From: DSPP01 sp964607165
Lineage (GTDB): Bacteria; Zixibacteria; MSB-5A5; DSPP01
DNA length: 64,000 nt
Assembly (NCBI GenBank): GCA_964607165.1
Contig: CAZSIT010000007.1
Location: 1 to 64,000 of the forward strand
Direction of reading: 5' to 3'
The translations under genes were made by a program, and so were the position numbers. Under the pieces are notes generated by a model. The model was not told where the DNA came from, made no database searches, and saw only the letters and a program-made list of their open reading frames with translations. Position 1 is the first letter of the stretch. Each line of letters opens with the position of its first letter. Positions 36,242-42,830 of this stretch are shown one piece after another.

Positions 36242-39138
36242 AGTTCATCTGGGCGGCGGTTTTGGTTTCGGCGGCGGGAGCTTCGCTGGTTTTCAGCGTA
36301 AAAAAAAACAAAAAGTTTCTTTTAAGTTTTTTTGCTTTTCTTTTTTCGGCTTCGTTTCTGGTCTTGCCGGATTGGCTCTCGCTGGAAGACCATCTTTTTT
36401 TCTTGGGTCAGGGGCTTTCGCTCTGGGCGGCGGCGGTTTTTGCCGCCCTTGGGATGTTTTTCCTTTTCAGGGAGTCCGTTACAAAAGAAGAAAAGATTTT
36501 CGTCGAGGCGGCGCCTCTGGCGGAGTTCTTCGGATCACTCAGAGAGCTTTTGATTCATCCGTACACGCTGGTGGAGGTCTTCAATCTCTCGCTCCGAGAA
36601 ATAAGCCGGCTCTGGAACATTCCGGCGGGGGCAGTTTTTATATACAATCAAAACAGCGATGAGCTTTTGATAGCGGCCAGCTTTGGGCTTTCGCGCGAAC
36701 AGGAAAACCGCTGGGAAAAAATCAAGGCCAAAGAGGAGCTCTTTTCGCGCGCGGTCAAAACCGGAATGGGCCTCGTTATGGGAGATTTATCCCATTCGCG
36801 CCGAAGCTGGGCGGGGCTGGCGCCCTTTAGCAATTTTGGCTCCTTGGTTTCCATCCCATTAGTCGGGCGCGAGCGGATTTTGGGACTTTTGGTTTTGCTT
36901 TCGGAAAAACCGTATCGCTTTACGCGCGCAGAAGAAATGGAGTTTGCTCCAGTCGGTTTGGCTCTGGGGATGTTTGCGGATGGCGTGCGCATCCTGCGTG
37001 AAGGGCGCAAACGGGCGGAAGAGGCGGTCTTTTACCGGCAGGATTTGGAAAAAACGCTGGGGAGTTTTTCAAGCTTGTCCAGCGGGGATGCGCTGCACAA
37101 TATTTTAGATGCCGCTGCAGAGAGATTGGCGTATCAAATCGGTTTGGTTTTAGTAAAACATGGAGAAAGATGGGAGGTGGCTTCGGCCAGTTATGAGCCG
37201 TTAGTGGGAGAGTCGCTTTCGTCTGCTTTGACGGGAATAGTTTCAGATGGTTGCCAAACGCAAGGGGCGAAGAAGCTTTCCGATTTGCGGTTCGACGGGC
37301 TCACCGCCCCGCCATTCGGCCCAGAGGGCCTCAGGCCCGATGGGAGCGGAGTCGAGGGGGAGCAGCTTCCATCAATTTTTGAAACTCATCACGACTTGCC
37401 GAAAATTTCCAAGGCTCTTTTGGTGCCGCTCTTTGAGGATAAAAAAGCAATCGGCGCACTTTTCTTTGGGTTCGAGGAGGACTTTCGAGCGGGAGATTAT
37501 GAATTAGCGCATATCGCCGGCCTGGCCGGTGTTGCCGCGCTTGTTTTGTCGCGGCCGGCCGGGGCGGCGCCGGCGGAAAATTGGGTGGGGGCGTTGCAAA
37601 CTTTGTCGGCGGTCAAAAGCGAAGACCAACTGCGTTCCTTTTTGGATTTTGCGCTGGCAACCTTTTTTCAGTTTGAGACCGGATTTCTGTTTCGAGTCGA
37701 AGATGAAAGCTTGCGGCTTTTGAAAAATTGGGGGTCGGTTGCGTTAAGTCCGTTCGAGCTTAGTTTAAAAGAAGGAGTTTGGGGGAAGATTGCCGCCCAA
37801 AGAACTCCGCTTTTACTCTCGGCTGAACAGGCAAAAGAATTGATGCAGATGCTCCCTCGAACAGCGGCAGAGCAAATTTTGAGAGCAACCAATGGGGTTG
37901 GTTTTCCGATTTCGCAGATGGCGGTGCCGCTTTCCGGTCGCGATTCGCTCTGGGGAGTTTTGAGTTTGGAACGGTATCGCAATTCATTCACGGCGGCGGA
38001 GTTTGAAAAACTGGGAGCTCTGGCGGAGTTGGTTTCGCTAAAGCTCGTAGCTTTGGAAGGAGTGGGAGTTACCGATGGTTCGGCGAAGCTCACCATAAAA
38101 GGGGTGGAAGTCGGCAACGAACTGAACAACGACTTGACCGCGATTCTGGGAAATTTGGAACTGGTTTCGAGCGAGTTACCGGAAGGGTCGCCTTTGCGGA
38201 ATAAGTTGGAGAATTTGGGGGAGCTGGCGCAGCGGGCAGGCGATAAGGTTGGGCGGTTAACGCGCAGTCTGGCGACGCTTTCCGGCGAAAAGGATATCAA
38301 TCGATTGATTGGCGAAGTGGCGAAAGAAGAAAATAATTTGGAAGTGGACTTATCACCCCTGCCGGAAGTGCGCATCGACTCGTTTAGCTTAAAGACCTTT
38401 TTACATGAAGTGATTCAAGAGCTAAACGAGAAGGGCGAAGGCGGCGCTTTAACTTTGAAGACGGATACGGATAATCAATATGTCTATATCCGTCTGCTTT
38501 CGCGCAAAGGAGAAGAGCGGCGAATCGAAGCAGTGGCCGGGGCAGAGCCGGAGCTTGCAAAGGCCCTGCACGGGCAGGCATTCGGGCAGATGTTCCGTTC
38601 CGATTTTTCGCGCCTCGAAGAAAGTTTGTCCCCTTCCGATTTAAGCTGGATTACCCAAGCGGGCGGGCAGGTGAGTTTGGTGGAAGACCAACAGAAGGGG
38701 CGCTCTTTGACTTTGCGTTTTCCGATTTCCTCAACTTTGTCGGGGTCGAAAAAGGGACGGAAAAAAAGTTTGAAAATTTTGGCCATCGATGACCAGGCGA
38801 TAATCCGCGACCTGTTGGTCAATATGTTCGGCTCCGCCGGGCACGAGGTGACCACCGCCGAGCGGGGGGAAGAAGGCATCGCCAAGTTCAAAATTCAGCG
38901 CTTTGATTTAGTCGTCACCGATTTATCTATGCCCGATCTCTCCGGCTGGGAGGTGGCGCGGGAAGTCAAAAAAATGCGCCCGGAGGTGCCGGTCATCCTC
39001 ATCACCGGCTGGGGGCAGAATCTGGATGACGAAAAGCTGAAAGAGGCCGGGGTGGACCGGGTGGTCACCAAGCCCTTCCGCATCGAGCAGCTGATGAAAA
39101 CGGTGGAGGAGCTGGTGGTGAAAACCGTTGTCCGTTAG
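36238..39138 (+). CDS. Membrane GAF protein with degenerate histidine-kinase core and intact receiver
   Basis: The 966-residue protein starts at GTG 36238, overlapping the mtaB stop. Three membrane helices (about residues 2-85) are followed by three GAF-like sensor domains (about 100-250, 265-445, 455-610). A histidine-kinase-like dimerisation helix follows (NELNNDLTAILGNLEL), but the expected phospho-histidine is asparagine (N627). The ATPase-like region after it lacks recognisable G boxes. The C-terminal receiver domain is complete: acidic pair near D850-D851, phosphoacceptor D895 (VVTDLSMPD) and K945 (TKPF). It may act as a scaffold or sensor whose receiver is phosphorylated by another kinase. 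A palindrome-rich in-frame insert lies at about 37298-37350. Confidence 0.75.
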   Translation: MKFIWAAVLVSAAGASLVFSVKKNKKFLLSFFAFLFSASFLVLPDWLSLEDHLFFLGQGLSLWAAAVFAALGMFFLFRESVTKEEKIFVEAAPLAEFFGSLRELLIHPYTLVEVFNLSLREISRLWNIPAGAVFIYNQNSDELLIAASFGLSREQENRWEKIKAKEELFSRAVKTGMGLVMGDLSHSRRSWAGLAPFSNFGSLVSIPLVGRERILGLLVLLSEKPYRFTRAEEMEFAPVGLALGMFADGVRILREGRKRAEEAVFYRQDLEKTLGSFSSLSSGDALHNILDAAAERLAYQIGLVLVKHGERWEVASASYEPLVGESLSSALTGIVSDGCQTQGAKKLSDLRFDGLTAPPFGPEGLRPDGSGVEGEQLPSIFETHHDLPKISKALLVPLFEDKKAIGALFFGFEEDFRAGDYELAHIAGLAGVAALVLSRPAGAAPAENWVGALQTLSAVKSEDQLRSFLDFALATFFQFETGFLFRVEDESLRLLKNWGSVALSPFELSLKEGVWGKIAAQRTPLLLSAEQAKELMQMLPRTAAEQILRATNGVGFPISQMAVPLSGRDSLWGVLSLERYRNSFTAAEFEKLGALAELVSLKLVALEGVGVTDGSAKLTIKGVEVGNELNNDLTAILGNLELVSSELPEGSPLRNKLENLGELAQRAGDKVGRLTRSLATLSGEKDINRLIGEVAKEENNLEVDLSPLPEVRIDSFSLKTFLHEVIQELNEKGEGGALTLKTDTDNQYVYIRLLSRKGEERRIEAVAGAEPELAKALHGQAFGQMFRSDFSRLEESLSPSDLSWITQAGGQVSLVEDQQKGRSLTLRFPISSTLSGSKKGRKKSLKILAIDDQAIIRDLLVNMFGSAGHEVTTAERGEEGIAKFKIQRFDLVVTDLSMPDLSGWEVAREVKKMRPEVPVILITGWGQNLDDEKLKEAGVDRVVTKPFRIEQLMKTVEELVVKTVVR
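37311..37343. repeat. Palindromic in-frame insert in the GAF protein
   Basis: GGCCC-AGA-GGGCC (37318-37330) is nested between CCATTCGG on the left and CCCGATGG on the right. It encodes a Pro/Gly-rich loop (PPFGPEGLRPDGSG) in the second GAF domain, unlike the surrounding sequence. Confidence 0.5.
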
Positions 39139-39163
39139 GTTCTTTAGTTATCAAAAAAGTTTT

Positions 39164-39253
39164 GTGGCGCAGGATAAAGTCCGCTTTTGGCGGACGTATC
39201 CTGCGTTTTGTTTGCGCGGGAACGCAGGTTGAATAATGCTCAACCTGCGCCAC
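39164..39253. repeat. Composite repeat: two hairpins inside a 10-bp inverted repeat
   Basis: GTGGCGCAGG (39164-39173) and CCTGCGCCAC (39244-39253) flank two internal stem-loops: CGCAGGATA...TATCCTGCG (39168-39205) and CGCAGGTTGA...TCAACCTGCG (39223-39249). This two-hairpin form resembles REPIN doublets. Confidence 0.6.
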
Positions 39254-39259
39254 GGAAAA

Positions 39260-39316
39260 CTTGAGCAGTTGATGAAAACGGTGGAGGAGCTGATTTCCAA
39301 ACCTGCCGTCCGATAA
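39260..39316 (+). pseudogene. Remnant copy of a receiver-domain C-terminus
   Basis: These 57 bases read LEQLMKTVEELISKPAVR and a TAA stop. They match the last 19 codons of the GAF/receiver gene (39082-39138, IEQLMKTVEELVVKTVVR stop) at about 43 of 57 positions. Nothing upstream continues the match; the copy starts directly after the composite palindrome. It is either an eroded duplication or the tail of a lost paralogue. Confidence 0.6.
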
Positions 39317-39584
39317 CTTGAATTTTTTTTGAGTTTGCAGGTGTGGGGTATTGGGGGAGTGGTGGTTCGACCCTTCGACTATGCTCAGGGCAGGCAAGCT
39401 CACCATAAAGCAACTGCGGCTTTACAAAAAACGAGGGGATTTGGTTGGGATTTTGAAAAAATAGACAAAAAAATCTCCTTGCTTGTTTCCGGGTGCAAAA
39501 TCGAAACGATTTTGCAGGGGAAATTGTTCGCCTCACCCCTTGCCCCTCTCCATACAATGGAGAGGGGAAAATCGAAGGAGAGGG

Positions 39585-39610
39585 GGGCAGGCACGGGGGC
39601 CTGCCCCTAC
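39585..39610. repeat. REP-like palindrome with CTAC tail
   Basis: GGGCAGGC, loop ACGGGG, GCCTGCCC, then CTAC. Same design as 13-36 and 31380-31406. Confidence 0.6.
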
Positions 39611-39766
39611 GACCTCACCTTTTGTTTCAGAGGTTTGTGTGTGCGGGATTGAAGCGGCACGGAAAAAAAGATGGGAAGTGTTCACCATCCCGCCTCCCTC
39701 TTTAGAGAACCTTTCGTCCTCCGGCTTTATTGGCGCATAGCCGGGGGAGGCGTTTGTTGCGCCTGA

Positions 39767-39795
39767 CCCGTCCGCCATAGGCGGGCGGGCTTTTT
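39767..39795 (+). terminator. Rho-independent-type terminator hairpin
   Basis: CCCGTCCGCC (39767-39776), loop ATA, GGCGGGCGGG (39780-39789, one G-T pair), then C and T5. No gene ends immediately upstream, so it may be a repeat rather than a working terminator. Confidence 0.4.
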
Positions 39796-39914
39796 GACCG
39801 CACTTACCCCTTCCCAAACTCAGGGATAAGGGCGGTCTTTGGTTTGGGGAACATGCTGCTTTTTTAACCCGGAAGGGTGAAGGCGTCGACTTCCGGCACC
39901 CTCTTTGGGCTAAT

Positions 39915-39959
39915 CCCGCTACACACATCCCTCTACTAGTAGCGGGCGACTGTTTTTTT
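39915..39959 (+). terminator. Stem with long loop followed by a T run
   Basis: CCCGCTAC (39915-39922) pairs with GTAGCGGG (39939-39946), followed by CGACTG and T7. The paired GTAG/CTAC ends also fit the repeat family. Confidence 0.35.
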
Positions 39960-40030
39960 GCTCAATTTTTGTTTGGAATTTGCGATTTGACCTAACCCCC
40001 TAACCCCCTTCCCGGTACGGGAAGGGGGGA

Positions 40031-40081
40031 GGGCGAACACCCTTCGACTACGCTCAGGGCAGGCAAGGTTCGCCCCTACGG
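40031..40081. repeat. REP-like element with a second repeat nested in its loop
   Basis: GGGCGAAC (40031-40038) pairs with GTTCGCCC (40068-40075), followed by CTACGG. Removing the 24 bases at 40041-40064, which hold the CCCTTCGACTACGCTCAGGG motif, leaves the loop ACAAG, exactly the loop of the cmk-plsC element at 31388-31392. Confidence 0.75.
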
Positions 40082-40304
40082 CCTCACCCCTGGCCCCTCT
40101 CCATAAATGGAGAGGGGAAGGCGAACACGGATTCGTCTGCGGTCGCTGCAGGCCGACCCATTCGGTGAAAAAGTTGTAGACGAAAAAAGTTGGCACCCTT
40201 ATCTTACTGTTGTAAGTTAGAGTTGATATGGAGGACAAATGGCAGCGCCTTGGACGGCCGTATAAATCGGAAGGTCCCGCGCGGGCTGAAGGGAGGTATT
40301 AAAA

Positions 40305-40913
40305 ATGGCCGTGTTAGAGGCAAGGAAAAAAAGACGAACCGAGAGCGAGTACGCTGGAAAGAAACATGCCCAGGCGAGCAAGAAAGCTGCGGATACGAAG
40401 AGTGTGAATATGCAGATCAATGATGAGAGCCTTTCCTTCGACGGCAGCCTTTCAATAGAAACACATGCAGGACTAGCGAGCGAGTTGTTGATCAACCTGG
40501 GGCGAGCGCTGACAGCTGCGGGGTCGCTAATCGCGGCCCAGCAAGATACATATAAGTGTGGCATCGAACACAAATGGCGTGGAATTATAACAAAGGGCGG
40601 TAAAGAACATGGCCTTCAACCCCCCCCGATAGATACAACGCTTAAAGTTGATGAGAAGTATGTGAGCCTTGACCCGGACGACCCTACACTGACCTACGCT
40701 GACAACGGTGGGTGTTTGGAAGTGAAACGAACGGTAACTGAAAAGGGTATCACTGGCACCTTTTTCGACCTATATTGTTGTAAGAGTGTTAATTGTAAGA
40801 AACCATGCAAGCCAAGCGTGACATGGGATAAAAAGAAACAGAAGAACAAGGATACCGGGAAAGAGGAGAAGATTATTGTGGGTGCTACTCTAAAGTGTGA
40901 GTGCCCGCCCTAA
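40305..40913 (+). CDS. Unknown Lys-rich and Cys-rich protein
   Basis: I do not recognise this 202-residue protein. Its start is supported by GGGAGG at 40291-40296, eight bases before the ATG. The N-terminal ~35 residues are very basic (EARKKRRTESEYAGKK...). The middle is mixed alpha/beta with no membrane helix or signal peptide. The C-terminal part has seven closely spaced cysteines (LYCCKSVNCKKPC near residue 157 and LKCEC near the end), suggesting a metal-binding or disulfide-rich fold. A weak promoter-like TTGGCA...TAAGTT with a CTTAC-TGTT-GTAAG hairpin at 40203-40216 lies upstream. It borders the repeat patch and a DUF262 nuclease, so it may be accessory DNA. Confidence 0.6.
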   Translation: MAVLEARKKRRTESEYAGKKHAQASKKAADTKSVNMQINDESLSFDGSLSIETHAGLASELLINLGRALTAAGSLIAAQQDTYKCGIEHKWRGIITKGGKEHGLQPPPIDTTLKVDEKYVSLDPDDPTLTYADNGGCLEVKRTVTEKGITGTFFDLYCCKSVNCKKPCKPSVTWDKKKQKNKDTGKEEKIIVGATLKCECPP

Positions 40914-41081
40914 GAATGATGAGAGGTTTTCCGTTCCGTCGTCGTCGACCGCTGAGCCGCAGGTCATTCTGCGGGGGGATGCCTGTTCGTAGGTACTCCG
41001 TCTATTGGGTGGAAACGTATGAGTAAAGGTAATTATTTTGTTGAGTTCTTAATTATATTGAAAAAATAGTTGCCGAAATAA
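40914..41081. other. Intergenic stretch after the unknown gene
   Basis: These 168 bases separate the unknown gene (plus strand) from the DUF262 gene (minus strand), which converge here. Apart from a GC-rich start and an AT-rich end I see no gene, clear terminator or repeat. Confidence 0.5.
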
Positions 41082-42752
41082 TTAATCAAATTGCCATATT
41101 GAAAGAGCAATCCTCGAAAATTCCTCTTGCCTTCTAGCAATGGTATCTTCAGTCCATTCATTATGAGCCGCAACTTCTCTCGTAATATGAAAATCCGAGT
41201 CTTGATAGAGGGGCCTTTTTATCCTAAAATCGGCATTTTTGATGTTTGTATTCAAGCGTCGAGAAAAAAGAGTAAGATTCCCGATTCGATCCACGATAGA
41301 ATTGTGGTTTGGCAATCTTGCTCCTGACGGGTTCTCGGGATATATGTGCTCCAGATTAACTCGAGCAATGCTTGCAACTTGCAGTTCTCCAGTTAAGCGC
41401 TTTGAATACTCAATTTGCATCAAGATATAGCGAGCAGCAGAAGATTTGGTTATCTCAGCTACTTTGAACCGATCTTGAAACTGTGAATCGTTCGGAGCAA
41501 AATCCTTTATTTTCCTTCGTGCTTGGGTGAAGTCGGCATGAGTTCTCAATTCCCGTGCCAGCGAAAACAAGAAGCTTTCGAGTCGATTGTTTTCTAAACC
41601 CCCAACTGTGTTGTGTCGAATCTGTAGAGTTACTAAATCCTTGACCAGAGCTCTTTTTTGCTCAAGGTTACCGATTGCATAAGTACTCAGAATTACCGGT
41701 AGGGTAGCTTTTGCGCCTAATAACGAATTACCTTCTAATAGTGCTTTCAGGATAGTATCTTCTTCTTCCGCTGTTACAATCTTCTCGTAGACAAGAGCTT
41801 CTCCCTGAAGGTCGCCGGAAAGCGTCAAGGAATCGGCATTTTTATCAAGAATATTTGTTTTTATTTCTCTGTAGAGGGATCTTGCCTTCACATCACCTTC
41901 TCGAGACAACCAATAGTGTCTCAAAAAATCTTCTACACCCGCCTTTTCTTCGATTTGAAGGATTTCGCGCCAATAGTCGACTATCCCTTCTCTCTGAGCT
42001 GGCAGTGCTCGCGATAAAAGGAAATTTCTCAGAAGGTCGGGTGCGGATAGGCCGATTCCTCGGTCATTTAAGGTCTCAAAAACCAATGACGCGTTGTCTT
42101 CTGTTTCAGAATCAACAAAAACTAGAGATAAATGATTCACAACAATTTCCTCAATTCTGATCATCCATTGTAAGAACCCGGCTGTATTTTGACCGAACTC
42201 GTTTTTCATTCTACCAAACTGCTCTAGAAAGTAGTTTCGAGCTTTTCTTATGAGTTTATGTGAAGCTTGCTCCGGTTCGGGCGGTATATACCCATCGCTG
42301 TTCCGTAATTCTTGAATCTCCCTTCTGAAGAACTCCCTGTCGTATTGGTTCATTGTCAAGTGATACGTGTATGCCCGACGAAAATCATTAAAACCAGCGA
42401 TGTAATTCTCTTGAGTTCTCGTGGCGGCATCGCTGTTCCCATGCTCTCTAAGAGAATCGCGAATTACGGAAAGTAAAATTGTGCTGGTGGCTAATCGCTG
42501 CTGCCCATCAAGAATCTTTCTTGGTGATCCAGAGCGAGGGGTTACGAGTACTACCGGTCCTATGAAATATTCTTGCTCTCTGAAGGTGTTTTCAGGATAT
42601 CGTCGAGAAAATGACAGAATATCCTGCCAAAAAGTTTCAACGAAAGGAAGCTCCCAAGAGAAATTCCGCTGGAAATCGGGAACTTCCATTTGATCCCGAA
42701 GCAGTTCTCCGAGAAGTTTTTTGTTGCTCCAGTAAAGGGTAGGCATACGCAT
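41082..42752 (-). CDS. DUF262/DUF1524 nuclease-like protein (GmrSD type)
   Basis: The 556-residue protein joins an N-terminal DUF262 ParB-like domain (VPDFQRNFSWE near residue 24, and ILDGQQRLATSTILL near 80) to a C-terminal DUF1524 HNH-type domain (LEHIYPENPSG, then RIGNLTLFSRRLN, near residues 470-500). In GmrS-GmrD type IV restriction systems these halves sense modified DNA and cut it using nucleotide hydrolysis; many standalone fusions are anti-phage proteins. The DGQQR and EHI-x-P motifs are intact. The gene is visibly more AT-rich than its neighbours, as expected for acquired DNA. An inverted repeat CAGTGTTG/CAACACTG (42768-42813) lies in the gap just upstream of its start. Confidence 0.85.
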   Translation of the reverse strand: MRMPTLYWSNKKLLGELLRDQMEVPDFQRNFSWELPFVETFWQDILSFSRRYPENTFREQEYFIGPVVLVTPRSGSPRKILDGQQRLATSTILLSVIRDSLREHGNSDAATRTQENYIAGFNDFRRAYTYHLTMNQYDREFFRREIQELRNSDGYIPPEPEQASHKLIRKARNYFLEQFGRMKNEFGQNTAGFLQWMIRIEEIVVNHLSLVFVDSETEDNASLVFETLNDRGIGLSAPDLLRNFLLSRALPAQREGIVDYWREILQIEEKAGVEDFLRHYWLSREGDVKARSLYREIKTNILDKNADSLTLSGDLQGEALVYEKIVTAEEEDTILKALLEGNSLLGAKATLPVILSTYAIGNLEQKRALVKDLVTLQIRHNTVGGLENNRLESFLFSLARELRTHADFTQARRKIKDFAPNDSQFQDRFKVAEITKSSAARYILMQIEYSKRLTGELQVASIARVNLEHIYPENPSGARLPNHNSIVDRIGNLTLFSRRLNTNIKNADFRIKRPLYQDSDFHITREVAAHNEWTEDTIARRQEEFSRIALSIWQFD

Positions 42753-42830
42753 AATTTAATGAAAGATCAGTGTTGTTACAAGCAGCAGTGGGCCAAGGTT
42801 CGCTGCAACACTGCGCTGATTGGAAAAGAA

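Larger units (their letters stand above)
39139..40304. repeat. Gene-free 1.2-kb patch packed with short palindromes
   Basis: No open frame here looks like a protein. It holds at least nine inverted repeats. Stems include 39168-39205, 39223-39249, 39371-39390, 39543-39567 (CCCCTCTCCAT-ACA-ATGGAGAGGGG), 39585-39610, 39718-39750, 39869-39896, 40004-40028 (CCCCCTTCCCG-GTA-CGGGAAGGGGG) and the nested pair 40031-40081. A further CCCCTCTCC stem lies near 40095-40117. It also contains a diverged copy of the preceding gene's last 19 codons (39260-39316) and two terminator-like hairpins. It resembles a sink for small mobile repeats. Confidence 0.7.

Noticed and set aside
39329..39940. Several 60-130-codon frames in the repeat patch on both strands
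   Set aside because: They read through palindromes, are rich in Pro, Arg and Ser, and share no consistent coding strand; no homology-like motif is visible.
39139..40304. tRNA or small RNA genes in the gene-free patch
   Set aside because: No cloverleaf, T-loop consensus or CCA end could be found; the visible structure is explained by separate short palindromes.
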